DNA of 64,000 bases from Sthenelais limicola (taxonomy: Eukaryota > Annelida > Polychaeta > Phyllodocida > Sigalionidae). A program made the translations under genes and the position numbers. Shown piece by piece: positions 12,412 through 24,500 of the stretch. The stretch's first letter is position 1; every line of letters begins with the position of its first letter. A model generated the notes under the pieces. The model was not told the DNA's origin. It made no database searches and saw nothing but the letters and a program-made list of their open reading frames with translations. Where the stretch lies: contig OW804102.1 of the NCBI GenBank assembly GCA_942159475.1, positions 29,146,873 to 29,210,872 of the forward strand, read 5' to 3'.

Positions 12412-12482
12412 ATAAGGGTCTTGTCCACCAAGCCGATTCCCATGCGAAAATATTTCGCTTTTAAACTCGTTCAAGTCTAGAG
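12412..12482. mobile_element. Half copy of the GGCCTTTGTCCAC hairpin element
   Basis: AAGGGTCTTGTCCACCAAGC followed by CGATTCCCATGCGA matches one arm of the complete copies at 36073-36184 and 51180-51300. The other arm is not seen. Confidence 0.55.
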
Positions 12483-12515
12483 TTTGTAGGAAAGCTGTGG
12501 ATCTATATGGTTCAC

Positions 12516-12558
12516 CTCCCCCCCCCCCCACCTCCCCCCCCCCCCACACACACACACT
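12516..12558. repeat. C-rich tract and (CA)n
   Basis: Two C homopolymers split by ACCT are followed by about seven CA dinucleotides. Confidence 0.95.
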
Positions 12559-13676
12559 CCGGGGCTAGGATAACATGAATAGATCGGTGAGCAACTGGTC
12601 AGCGATCGGTGAGCATCTGTTGAGGGATCTCACTGACCTCGTTTCTCTGACCTGCGACCTACTAATTTAAGACGCGGTAAACAGATCAAATGCCATGTCC
12701 AGCTGTGTGATTGTTTATAAACAAACGTGACGTTGGGAATGTATCTTTCTAGTGCTAGTGCACGTATAGTATCTTATTATTTAAGGTAATGGTCTCGTCT
12801 CTTTCTTATCTTTTAATCTGACTTAATATGGACCCAACGGACTTAATTAGAGTGTACTTCGTGATGTTACCCCGAACTTACTAAGATACAGTAATATGGA
12901 CCTCCATATTACTCTAAGCCATGATGAAATGAAAAGTCATAACAAATTCAATGACTATAGGATTAAACCATTTAAGTCATTTGTAGTTCAGTTTGTTGTT
13001 GTTGATCATGATTTACAAAAGAAATGGAAAGAAGTTTATATAGGAAACAAGGCCGAAAGGTCAGATACTATCTTTTGGTATAAATATTGGCTGAATATGG
13101 AGCCGATGAGGAGCAGATGTGGGGGAGATCCGGCCCCAGGCGGACGAGTCACCCATTTATATGTCAAATTCCTACAAGTTCACATTTGAGGAAAGTGTTT
13201 GGTTTAAAAATCATATTAAATTTTCACGATCAATGAGCGCTTTCTTATTTCCTTAGAAATCTTGATCCACCATTTCATAACATTGTTAATGTGTTCCTTC
13301 TTTGTTTTCACTAGATGTAGTTTGCAGTCAATAAACGGCAGTCTGAGAGCTCCATGAAACGAGAAGATATCGAAAAGAAATTGTTTTTTCTCTCTCAAGC
13401 AAGTACCTTGATACAAGTGCAAAATGTATTATTTTTATTGTTGGTTACTACGGCGTGTGTATGGTGGTAAGATCCATATTGACTTGCAACCTGGGTGGTA
13501 TCTTTCAATACCAACAAGAGTTAACAATTAAGGATAACACTTTGATGGCAAAGCTGTTTCTCGTGACACTTTATTACATCTTGTTATCTTTTTTTTACAT
13601 AGAGGGAGTGTTTGAAGTGTAAACGTGTCCATAACCTAGGGAGGACGGGCAAGGGGAGACTATCATTAGACCAAGT
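12559..13676. other. Intergenic, no supported gene
   Basis: Holds one open frame of 97 codons (12896-13189, plus strand) with no recognisable domain, no homolog that I can name and no exon partner. No transposon ends were seen. Confidence 0.4.
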
Positions 13677-13899
13677 CAGTCTAGGTCCAAACCCTCAGAT
13701 CAGATAATAATAATATAAGAATGGTATGTCAGTGATTAGGCGCACTAATAGGTTTCCTTGCCTAGGATTAGGACTAGGCGTTCTAATGGGATATATAATG
13801 GCACTTTGCGGTTTGAGGCGAAAGGCTTTCCCTCAGTTTGAAGAGACCCTAGGGTTTCCCTCAGTTTGAAGGGACCCTGTCATCTTTGGGCCTAGACTG
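13677..13899 (-). mobile_element. MITE-2 copy A, complete, reverse
   Basis: Terminal repeats CAGTCTAGGTCCAAA (13677) and TTTGGGCCTAGACTG (ending 13899). The interior carries AAGAATGGTATGTCAGTGAT and a local duplication of TTTCCCTCAGTTTGAAG. Confidence 0.88.
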
Positions 13900-14182
13900 G
13901 TGTTGACACAGACCCCCGGCCCTCAACCTTGACCTGCCAATACACAACCAAAAGTTGGCTCGCTCATGAAAACGAATATAGAATTATCGTTGTGCATAAG
14001 TAATCCCCGGCGGTAACAAGTAGATCCATTCATGGCTGGCTTAGTTTTGATTATATACATTATGCAATGTTGCATCGATTCCACGAAAATGAACAATTCA
14101 TCACATAACACGGCCTAGCTGTTGTTGTGATCAGGTCTTGGTCTAGCAGCGCTAAGTGTATTTATTGAATAACTGATTTATC

Positions 14183-14270
14183 ACCCCCCCACCCCCACGC
14201 CCCAGCCCATCCACCCACCCCCACCCCCACCCCACCACCCACCCCCACGCCCCAGCCCGCCCCGGCCCCA
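14183..14270. repeat. C-rich minisatellite (G-quadruplex-capable on the minus strand)
   Basis: Blocks of CCCACCCCCACGCCCCAGCC recur about 60 bp apart with CCCACC filler. Many G3+ runs lie on the minus strand. Confidence 0.85.
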
Positions 14271-14689
14271 AGCTTAGCTTCTTTTCGTCGGATCCAGGGG
14301 CCCCGCCAGAATTGTCTAAATTGGGCTTGGGGGCGAAATCATGATCAATATCCAAAACAATTGTCAATTATTTAATCCAAAATAAATTTCAAACCTTATT
14401 AAACATTCCGCACAGGCTTTACTACTGTCAAAACTCTCGAAGTTTATTTGAGAAGGTGAAAACCATATAATTCTCATAGGAATTCCTTGTGCTGAAATTT
14501 ACAATAGATCATTACAACCAATAAGGTAGCATAAAAGGTGTTTGGGCCTTCTCCCTCTTGGGGGCACTCTTCGAATGTACAATTGCTATATCTCCCGCTG
14601 TTTACAATGTACGCTAGAGAGATCAGTTCTGTATCCGCTGTGCATCCCATTGATACGCTTCAAGTGTAGTTTACATAACCTACTACAGG

Positions 14690-15318
14690 TAGGGGGATGG
14701 GCCTGAGGTGTGTCACCGCATCGCCATCTGATTGGTCGAGAGGCGTGGTTACGAGGCTATGATTGACAGGTGGGCGGGCGAGCTCTGACCTCACGCACTG
14801 AGGTATACATGTACTGCATTTTACGTCAATATTCCACGGCGCAGCATTTAGAGTTGACAAGCCAACCTCTCTCCTCCATCCTACCGCTTTTCCATGATAG
14901 AAATCACCATCGACAGCCGTCTGTCAAATGTGAGCTTATTTACGCTTGGGTAACTCCCAATAAGCTCACTAAGGCTTTCATCTCTAGTTGACAAACGGTA
15001 AAGTTGACAAGTGGGAGGAGCTACAACCCTACATTCCAGCTACCAGCAGCGAAATCTGTGTGAAAAGATTCAGAGGACATCGGAGTTCTGCAAGCATCAG
15101 AACGAACACTCCCCTCTCCCTCTCTGAGTCTCTCCTGCTCTCATCCTGAAAGTCTGTACGTGTTATTGGTGCGACAACATCTAGAGCTACTTCAACCTAT
15201 TCTTTCCTCGGAGGAATATCTGTCAAGTCTTCACTTCCCAAGGCTGAACATTAGCCTACCAAGGAGTTTAATCAGAGGATCGGACATTAATTATTAAGGA
15301 GATACAAGAGATATCATC
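14690..15318 (+). promoter_or_regulatory. Putative promoter and 5' leader of the Rh gene
   Basis: The stretch before the Rh ATG is less AT-rich than its surroundings. It has an inverted CCAAT box (GATTGGTCG, near 14729), three GTTGACAA words (14854, 14981, 15003), a hairpin at 14930-14969 and a CT-rich segment at 15109-15140 that may lie near the start site. No TATA box was found. The transcription start is not defined. Confidence 0.45.
14930..14969. other. Nested hairpin upstream of Rh
   Basis: GTGAGCTTATT (14930-14940) and AATAAGCTCAC (14959-14969) are exactly complementary. Inside, TTGGG and CCCAA can pair as a second stem. Confidence 0.7.
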
Positions 15319-15508
15319 ATGGGGATTAATATGAGAAGAGCCAAGTTTGCAATCGTATTGCTAGTGGCTCAGGTGGCTTTTCTCGTCCTGTTTGGTTTGA
15401 TGGTGGAATATGACGACTCAGCAAGTGGCAGGGCTCCTGCAAACAGCTTGGACCATGACAAGGGAGGCGCTGACCCTCATGCCAATGAGATCGGACGTCT
15501 CTACCCAA
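15319..15508 (+). CDS. Rh gene, coding exon 1
   Basis: 190 nt, 63 codons plus 1 nt. It starts at ATG and ends at donor GTAAGA (15509). It encodes the first transmembrane helix and the charged first extracellular loop ending in RLYP. The leftover A joins the first two bases of exon 2 to give Met64. Confidence 0.92.
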
Positions 15509-18500
15509 GTAAGAAATAATTATTGTTATGAATTCTATCATGTGTATACATACATATAATATGTAGGGCCTATTCATATGCTACATGTACTAGGTTCAGA
15601 TTTGAAAGAGTCACTCCAAACTGATGGAAAGCCTCTCTTTCCAAACCGCAAAATGACATTAGAATGCCATTAGGATGCATATACTCCAGGGGGGAGCCAT
15701 TATCGCAGTAGGCGTCCAATCACTGACATACCATTCTTATCTGATCTGTGAGCCTGTACTGGTTATAGGACACGATATATTTGTAGTAGCATGTATAGGT
15801 GCGGTGGTCAGAAAATTCATAATTCCCCCTGATCATCATTCCCCTCAAATAACCCAAATTTAAAACAAAAACAAAGCTCTAAATTCAGTTGAATAAGACC
15901 GAACAGGTCTTTGAATTAACGCAAAACCAAATTTATATACTTGATATAAGTAGTATTTAACATTTCACATAATTTACTAAATATGTATAGTTGCTGATTG
16001 TAGATTTTCAGACGATCTAACCCATCAGTTGGCTTATTGTGAATATACCAAGTTTTTATGATGTTTTACCCGAATCTCTAATATGTGTGTCTTGTAGGGA
16101 CGTATGTACGTACGATTGGGGACTTTTTATTACCAGAAATGCACTGAGGGGTTATATGTCAATACTTGAGTATTTGTTGAAAGAACACAGTACTAGACGA
16201 GCACCAAGTCCCTCATCCTAGTATAGCTATCTCAATGGACATAGCCTACATCATGCTGGGCAGCAGGAACATCACATGAATATTAATTGTATACCTGGGC
16301 TATCCACTGGGGTCCATTTGATTTCTCCGATGGGAGCAATAGTCAGTTTAATATTTATGACAAAAAAGATTTCTTTTTAAAGAATAAGAATGAAAGACGT
16401 GCACAAGTTTGATACAACAGGGGCCGATCCAGAATGTGTATAGCTGCGATGCTCCTGTTAAATTCTCCGTTTATCTCTTGGATAATATGGAAAATAAAGA
16501 ATTTAGCAATTCGAATACATAGCAAGCAGTATACCTACAAAGTAACCCCTTGAATGCTTTCCGTGAATTGTTTTTCTTATGTTTGGCAACAATAAGAAGG
16601 TCCCTTCCAATTCTGGCGTCCTATATTGTACGTCGTCTATACTTAATAAGATCATTTCCTTTTATTACCATGAACCAGTAGGAAGTTATGCCAATATCCC
16701 AGTACTACCCCATGCCCATGCGTTATGATAATGACAATACAAAATATTTAATAGTTTCATACACATAGATTAATAATTCGAATTACTTTCTCTTTTAATT
16801 TTGAAATACTTCATGGTGATTCAGAAAAAATACATGAAGGTGTTGTTTCGCTGTTCTTCTTTTCTGATGGCAATTAATAATGTAATACATAGCCAATGGA
16901 ACTCATTGCTTGTAGTTGGAATTTAAGATTAATAGGGAATGCATGTGTGCAGGTATTCTTAAATAGAACCACCATGTATCGTAATAATATCAGAAACAAG
17001 ATACTATACATCGATATACAATTAAGTTGACAAATGGTGACCTGCAGTTCGTTATAATGAGATGATATTATACATGTATACATACGTAGTGCATGTAATA
17101 AATAAATATGATTTACCATGGAATTTAATTCGTTTGTAGTGGAAACAGCAGGTGCACCAATAAGCTAGGTGTTAAGAAAGCTATATGTGTTATATGAAAC
17201 TATGAGATCCAGCGACTTGTATTGTCAAGATCTAACTGGAGGATTGCCCCTCCCTCCCTCCCTCCCTCCCTCCCTCCCTCCCTCACCCCACCCCACCAAT
17301 AAAACCAAACCCCAAGTAAAAGCCTAAACCTGAAGGCAATGTTCAGGCCTGAGGCATATAAAGGGATAAGGTTTCTGAGAACAGAACAAAAGAACAGAAA
17401 AGAACTGCATTCCAAACTAACATGCAGTGAAGACTAGTGGAGCATGCTTTAATCATTAATCCACTAATCCTTTTACAACGTAAGTGAACAATAAGTTTTC
17501 AAGACCCTAGACAGAAAACCAACTGGCAACAATCCAACATACCTTAATACTATACTGTACCTTGGCCCTTGGACCAAACAACCTGTTAAACCTAGCTGGG
17601 GCAATTAGGAACATTATATTATTCTTTGGTATTAATACTGTAGGCGCTGTAGTATAGTTTGGCAATTCCAGGTAATTCAAAATAAATATAATCAAATAGT
17701 TCTCACAAATTAAAAGAGAGTGTAAAGACATATATTAAGTTTGATATTACAGAAGAAGACTAGTTCCAAGCTAAACACTATGGAATATATTTTGTAAGAA
17801 GTTCTAGAATATACCCATGACATCCACTAGCAACTATAGCTTCTGAGAATAAAATGTGTTCATCATCTTATGAACTGACAGCAAAGAAAAAAAAAGAATC
17901 CTTCGATGTACATCTCTAACCGCCCACCAACGATACGGTCATAACTTACTGGGGCATTACATTGATAATAATATGTCTCCATTGTACCTGTATAACATGG
18001 CAGATGGTGTGCAGTATGGCAGAAGGAAAGCTTCCCTCTAGCACTATAAGCGTTTCATGAATGAACAGTACATGTAGATAGGGTTCCCCCTCCAGGCATG
18101 CATGCAGTTCTGTCTGTTGATGCATCCCATTATTGAATATTACTGTCTCTCTGCTCCAATTTCGCATTCCCCTTCCCCCTATAGATATATGTATAATGCA
18201 CTGCTTGCCCTTCTTCCCCCAAACCCAGCCCTCCAGCATCCTACCTTCACCTTTCAACTTTCTCCTTCGTCCCCATCTAACCCCCATCCCATGCCAGTTT
18301 AGGCCTCATTTAACGCCCCCCCCACACACACACTAGCGTGTCTCTAAACTACTTCAGGTCCCCGTTGCATTAATATAAAATTAGGAATAGGTACTTAGTA
18401 ATTTCCTCCTGATGTTCCTTCCTTAGCTATTTTCCCTTGCCAAGAATTTGTTAAGGAACTTTTAGGGAAGGAATTTGCTATACAGACAATGCTAATGTTC

Positions 18501-21500
18501 ATTCCTAGAGCAGGAATTCCCGATATAACAGTAAAAACAAGAGCAAATAGCTTAGCAAAGGAACATTTCAAGTAAGGTATTATTGTGCAACAGGCCCCAG
18601 GCCCCCAGGCCACCATAACTCCCATTTACTCCTCTATAAGAGCTCTGTATGCTAATAGATCCCCTGCTTCATAATGCCGATCGCTATGAACCACTGACTT
18701 TGTTTCCATACATTAATTATTCCATTTATGTAAAACTACTTCATACGGACACCCTCCGAACTGGCCAGTCTAGGCCCAAAGATGAGCGAGTCCCTTCAAA
18801 CGGAAGGAAAGCCTCTCGCCTCAAAAGTGCCTTTATAATTCCATTAAGACCGCAAAATGTCATTATAATCCCATTAGAATACCTAGTACTAAACCAGGAA
18901 ACTAATTAGCGAAGTAGGCGTCCGATCACTGACACCATTCCTATGTGATCTGAGGGTTTGGACCTAGACTGTGGAAGCTTGTGGACGCAAGTGCCCCCAT
19001 AAACGAACTATTGTTGAAGATCACTGAAAAACATTATAGATGCGTGCAAACTCTGTGAAAAACAGTGAAAAATGAATCGGCCTTATTGCAATATACAAAG
19101 TACAAATTCTGGACCATTTGAACTGTCCAGAATGGCGAAGCGCCCGGATTTGATAAGTGCCCACAAGCAGAGGGTTATAGTTAACTAGATCAATAGTATA
19201 CATTATGTTCTGGTAATTCACAATCAATTTAGTGACTTCATGCAGGTTCAGTCCTTGTTTTTATTAAACTTTTAATGTTCTTTCGCTATGAGGGATCACC
19301 ATTATCCATGTTGATAGACGCTGCTCGGTCATGACTGAAATTATTTTTAAAAGTGCCACAAAAGACCTCCATCCCTTATGTATCCGAGCTCTTTTCTCCT
19401 TGCGCGACCATCCTTGAAGACCATCCAGTGCGTTTTCTTGTTCTCCATACAAAACTAACGGCAAAATATAAGCGTATAAATTTAAATGTCCTAGAGTCTT
19501 TTATTTGTATGGGCCAGGACTGCATATAATTGAACAATTTAAGATAAAAACATGCAAAATGTAAAGCCTGAAGACTCCATTTCGCTCCTTTTTCAGCCTG
19601 TTGCTGCTCTACTATATACCATGAACATGAAATGAATGAGAATCTAAAAATGAAAATATCTTATTCAGTCTAGGCTCAGAGTTGAGAGTCCCTTCTATTC
19701 AAGCTGAGGGAAAGCCTCTTTCTCCAAACCCCAAAATTCCATTAAAATCCCATTAGGATGCCTACTCCAGGGCTAGGAAAGCTCTCAGGCGTCCACTCAC
19801 TGGTCAGTCAACATACCATTGTTATCTGATCTTTGGTGTGATCGGTCTAGGCCCAAAGATGAGAGAGTCCCTTCAAACGGAGGGAAAGCCTCTCGCCTCA
19901 AACCTCAATTTAAAGTGCCATTAGAATCCCATTAAGGCTGCTAAATGTCATTATAATCACATTAGAACGCCTAGTCCTAGGTCAGGGATCCTATTAGCGA
20001 AGTGGGCGTCCAATCACTGACATTTCATTCTTATCTGATCTGAGGGTTTGGGCCTAAGACTTATTTCCAAACTGCTAGCCGAGCGATTCAGGTGTTGCTT
20101 GAAAACAACCCCACATAATACCTAAATGGGTTGTTAATGGGTTTGATTACCCTCTGATCAGGGATGTATATTAAGATTAATGTTCTCAGAAAAGAGGGAG
20201 CCAACATCAAATAATGCCTCTATTATGAAATTACATACGTCATCCGCATTCCCACAAATAGGTCAATTAGAACATTAGTCAATTGTGATTAATACCAATA
20301 GATATATAGCCTGAGAATAGTCCAAAATATTGAAAATATGAATAATAGTTAAATTGTGATGAATATCATGTAACTACTATCACTGTCTAGTGATATATGC
20401 TACATATCAATTTAGTATCTTGTATTATTTCTCTTTCAAAACAGGTGCATGTATTTATACGGGTAAACATGTTCGACAGTCGGTTCCATTTGACTTGATA
20501 CATGGCATGGGGGTTGGCGAGGCTCAAAGCCCTGCAAAGCACTAATTAGTGTATGTATTTCTTTACGAGTATCATGCATCATGTATAAAGTATCGGTTAT
20601 AGTATGATATATAGTTAACTAAATATCAGCTTGTACACTGAGCCACTATAGTGTTTATCGTGAGTAGTATATGTTTCAACATGAACAGATTATGAGTGAC
20701 GTCATCAGAACATACATGTACAATCGGCAGCTCTACACATTTACTACATTTTACTGAATTAGGCTGGTGAATGATGAACAATCGGAATAACTAAATATAA
20801 TTATCATATTGCATATTGCCCTGGCTAAGGGAAGCTCCAGGGCCAGGAAAACCACTAACGCAGTAGGCGTCCAATCACTAACATATCATTTTTATCTTAT
20901 CTGAGAGGCACTGTGCCTAGGCTGATTGAGTATTGCGTTGATTTAAAAAAATATGTTGGGTTAAGTTGAACTGTATTGTCAATTAGCGCTCATATCAGTT
21001 TTGTCTTCAATTTGGGTTATCTGAGAGCAATTGGTGAAGACGAATTGTCGATCTTCTGACGACCTGGCCCATATAATAAAGCGTGTTAGCAATATTAATA
21101 TTAAATAGGTTCTTGAAAATATGTCTATACAGTGCGGGGGTATTGTAGTAGTTGAGTTGTGATGTAACAATAGCACTAGCAGTTGTGTTCATTGGAAATT
21201 ATAGCAAGCCGAGCCAGTGGGCATGTTGTAGCCATGAGTGAACAAAATCAGCACGTTATAATAATAAGGCTGTAATTATAGGGTTAGGCAAACTAAACTA
21301 AACTGAGCTACTGTGTCAACAGTTTCAGGGTCGTCCATAATATTCCCATACCAAGAGACATTAGGTAGGGGCAACATTCCAATCTGACTTGAATATGAAT
21401 TAATCCCTTTTGAAAGAATATGTCTTGAACTTCCTAAGGGAAGAGATTTAAATGTCAATAAATATGTTAAACCCGCACTTAAATCATTCCTTGCTAAGCT

Positions 21501-24500
21501 ATTTGCCATTGCCTGGGTAGGAATTCCTAGGCAGGAATAAAAACATTGTCTGTAAAGCAAATGCCTTCCCTAAATGTTTCTCACCAGCTGATTAGCAAGG
21601 AAAGGAAGGGCAATGTTAAGCAAGGAGTTCTGATGCAACGGGCCCCTATGTCCTTTCTACTTGAAAAGAGTCATTATTGTTTCAACGTATTTCCTCTTGT
21701 CAAACATTGCCAATACACTTGAATCGAGATTTGGAGTATCAACTCATACCCAACCATACAAAAATCAACTTCCTTTGAGAAAAGCTGGTATCATTACACG
21801 AGGACTAGCTGTCGGAATGATTGTATTCAGCTTTAATATAAAATGTAGCCCTCTACAAAAGTCTGTATAATAAATAGATTCCATGCCATTCAATCCTCAC
21901 CTGAATGGGTCGTGTGTACAGCCATCTTGTTCGGTGAAAAATCTACGATAAAAGTCCAATTCATCAAAAAGGTGGATGAGTTACTGCCAACGTAAAATTC
22001 TAGATTTCATCTGCAGATCAAAGCTATATATAGATCAGCGAACTATTGAGGATGTGCATTGCGGCATATCGAAGTATTCCCAATTAATGCAGTGATTGCG
22101 CCTTTATTCTCTCTCACAGAGATTTAAAGCTGCATTCCCATGCAGCTAAATCGATCCTAACATTACTATTTTTTCCTAACTTCCTTTGATCCTTAGGGCT
22201 GTTGAATGGAAGATTGTAAATACAATTTTTGTATTATTTTCTTTGGTTTTTATGAATTCATTTCCCCCCCTTTAAAATAATAAAATAACTTTTGTACTCT
22301 ACAGTTATTTAGTGACAGTTCGGATTCAAAATAATTGTTAGCCTCGTGTTATACTTATCTAAGCAGTCTTATCCTAATGATATTGACAATTATATCAAGG
22401 GTTCAACACTTTTGAAACAAAAACAGAAAACTGATAATATCATTTTGATCATATTTAATAGTGATAAAATATCTAATCCAACATGTTTGCATCCAAGACT
22501 CATATATATTATACATATGAACTCCCATATATCTCCCAAGATCTCCCTTCCTTAGCTATTTGCCCTTGCTAAGCAGCCTGTAAAGGAACCTTTAGGAAAG
22601 GAATGTGCTATTATATACAGACAATGGTAATTGTCGTTCCTACAGTAGGAGTTTCCTACCTAAGCAAGACAAAATAGCATAGCAAGGAACATTTTCATTC
22701 AGGATTCCTTAATACAACCGGCACCAGAGTGGGAGTGCACAGGCAATTAGATACGACAATAGAGTATTTACCTGGGATATCTGAGTTTGACCCGGGTGAC
22801 CCTGTAGTTGTATACAATTTGATGTCAATTGTAATTGTAGACAACAACACCCTGCATATGGGTCAGATTTTCAGAAAATGTACAATTGGCAGCTCTACAC
22901 ATTTAGTAAATTCTGCAAAATTAGACTGCAATTTGGCCAATACTAGGTTACTTCGAGTATATTAAGTATTGCATTTATTCTGGCAATCTGTTAGGCTAAG
23001 TTGAACTGTATTTTGATCTTTATTTTCGTCTAAAATTTGGGTTATTTGAGAAGATTGGCGAAGTCGAATTGTATATTTTCTTAAAATCTGACCCATATCA
23101 GAGCCTTTAGAGGAGTTGACAATATATGGGTCGGCTCACTCACCTGCATCCTTTGTGTTACTTATATATAATTTATTAGATATTATAAAGTTATAGGCTT
23201 TTAGCTGTACTACGAAACGTCTTCACTATATATCATATCTGGGTTTATTATATTGGAATTTATGTTCTTTGTGGTATGTATACATGCAGTAAGTTCAAGG
23301 CAAAATTGGATACAAAATGTTTCTCTCTCTCTTTCTATATACATATATCTACTCTTTCTTTCAATCTCTCGCGCTTTCTCTTTCTCTAAATCTATGTCCC
23401 TCTCCCTCGCCTTCTCTGACTTTCTAATCGATAAAATGATATAAAATAAAAATGATACTCAAAATTTGAAAAGTTACTGAATGCTCATTTGTGTATATAC
23501 ACACACGAAATAACAGTTAATTTTCGCACCCATTTCTAACTTAAAGTCCATTTCTTATTATTCCCTTTCCTGTTCTCTCTATTTCGCCCTCTCTTTCTGG
23601 GAAAGTTTCACATTTTTTTACTTTAAAACATAACTTAGATCAAACTGATAAGAAAGGTTTTGCAACTACACAGGTGTAATTTTTCTCATCAAATGTTGGG
23701 GATTTGGTACGCCGTGTATTACCCACTCAACCACAAAGACCATCAACTTTTCATATAATGGGACAGATCGTCACAAAACGTACACTCAGCAGATCTACAC
23801 ATTTATTTAATTCTTCCAAATTAGACTGAAAAAATATCAAAACTAGGCATATCTGAGTATATTTGATATTGCCTTGATTCAAATAATATTTAGTTATGTT
23901 GAACTGTATTTTGAACCTAATTTTTATTCTAAATTTGGATTATTTGAGAGGATTGGTGGAGGTGAATTGTACATTTTTTGGCGATCTCACCCATATATAG
24001 GTCGTTGCATCTGAACAAATAATCATTTGGTGATAATATTGAGTGATGACGACATCTTTCCCAGCTCCCTGTGTTGATAATGCACTAGCTTATGTTGTGA
24101 AAATCTACTCATGGTAGTGGCGCCATTAGGATCCGTATTTGATTATAGAAATAGCGGTATACTTAATATAATGTCCTTACATATGTTAGGAGCGCAAATC
24201 ATACATGTACAGGGATATGAGTCGTCGTCAGAAAATATACAGTTCGCTTTCACCAATATCCTCTCAAATATATATCCCCAATTTAAGACAAGCTTTATTG
24301 TGACGTTCCGAATACAACGGAACATAGTCTAAATTGTGCAAGTCTTTTGTTTATCGCTACCCCATGGACTGCGGAATCAGAGACTCAGTAAATGGGGAGA
24401 TAGTCCTGGGCTAGGGCTCTACACTTCGGGACGATTCTATATTATAAGTGCCAAACAAACGAACACATTCTTTGAATCGACGCAATACCAACTACACAGA

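Noticed and set aside
12896..13189. 97-codon open frame on the plus strand
   Set aside because: No recognisable domain, no splice-linked partner and no family resemblance that I can name. Its length is within chance for this much AT-rich DNA.
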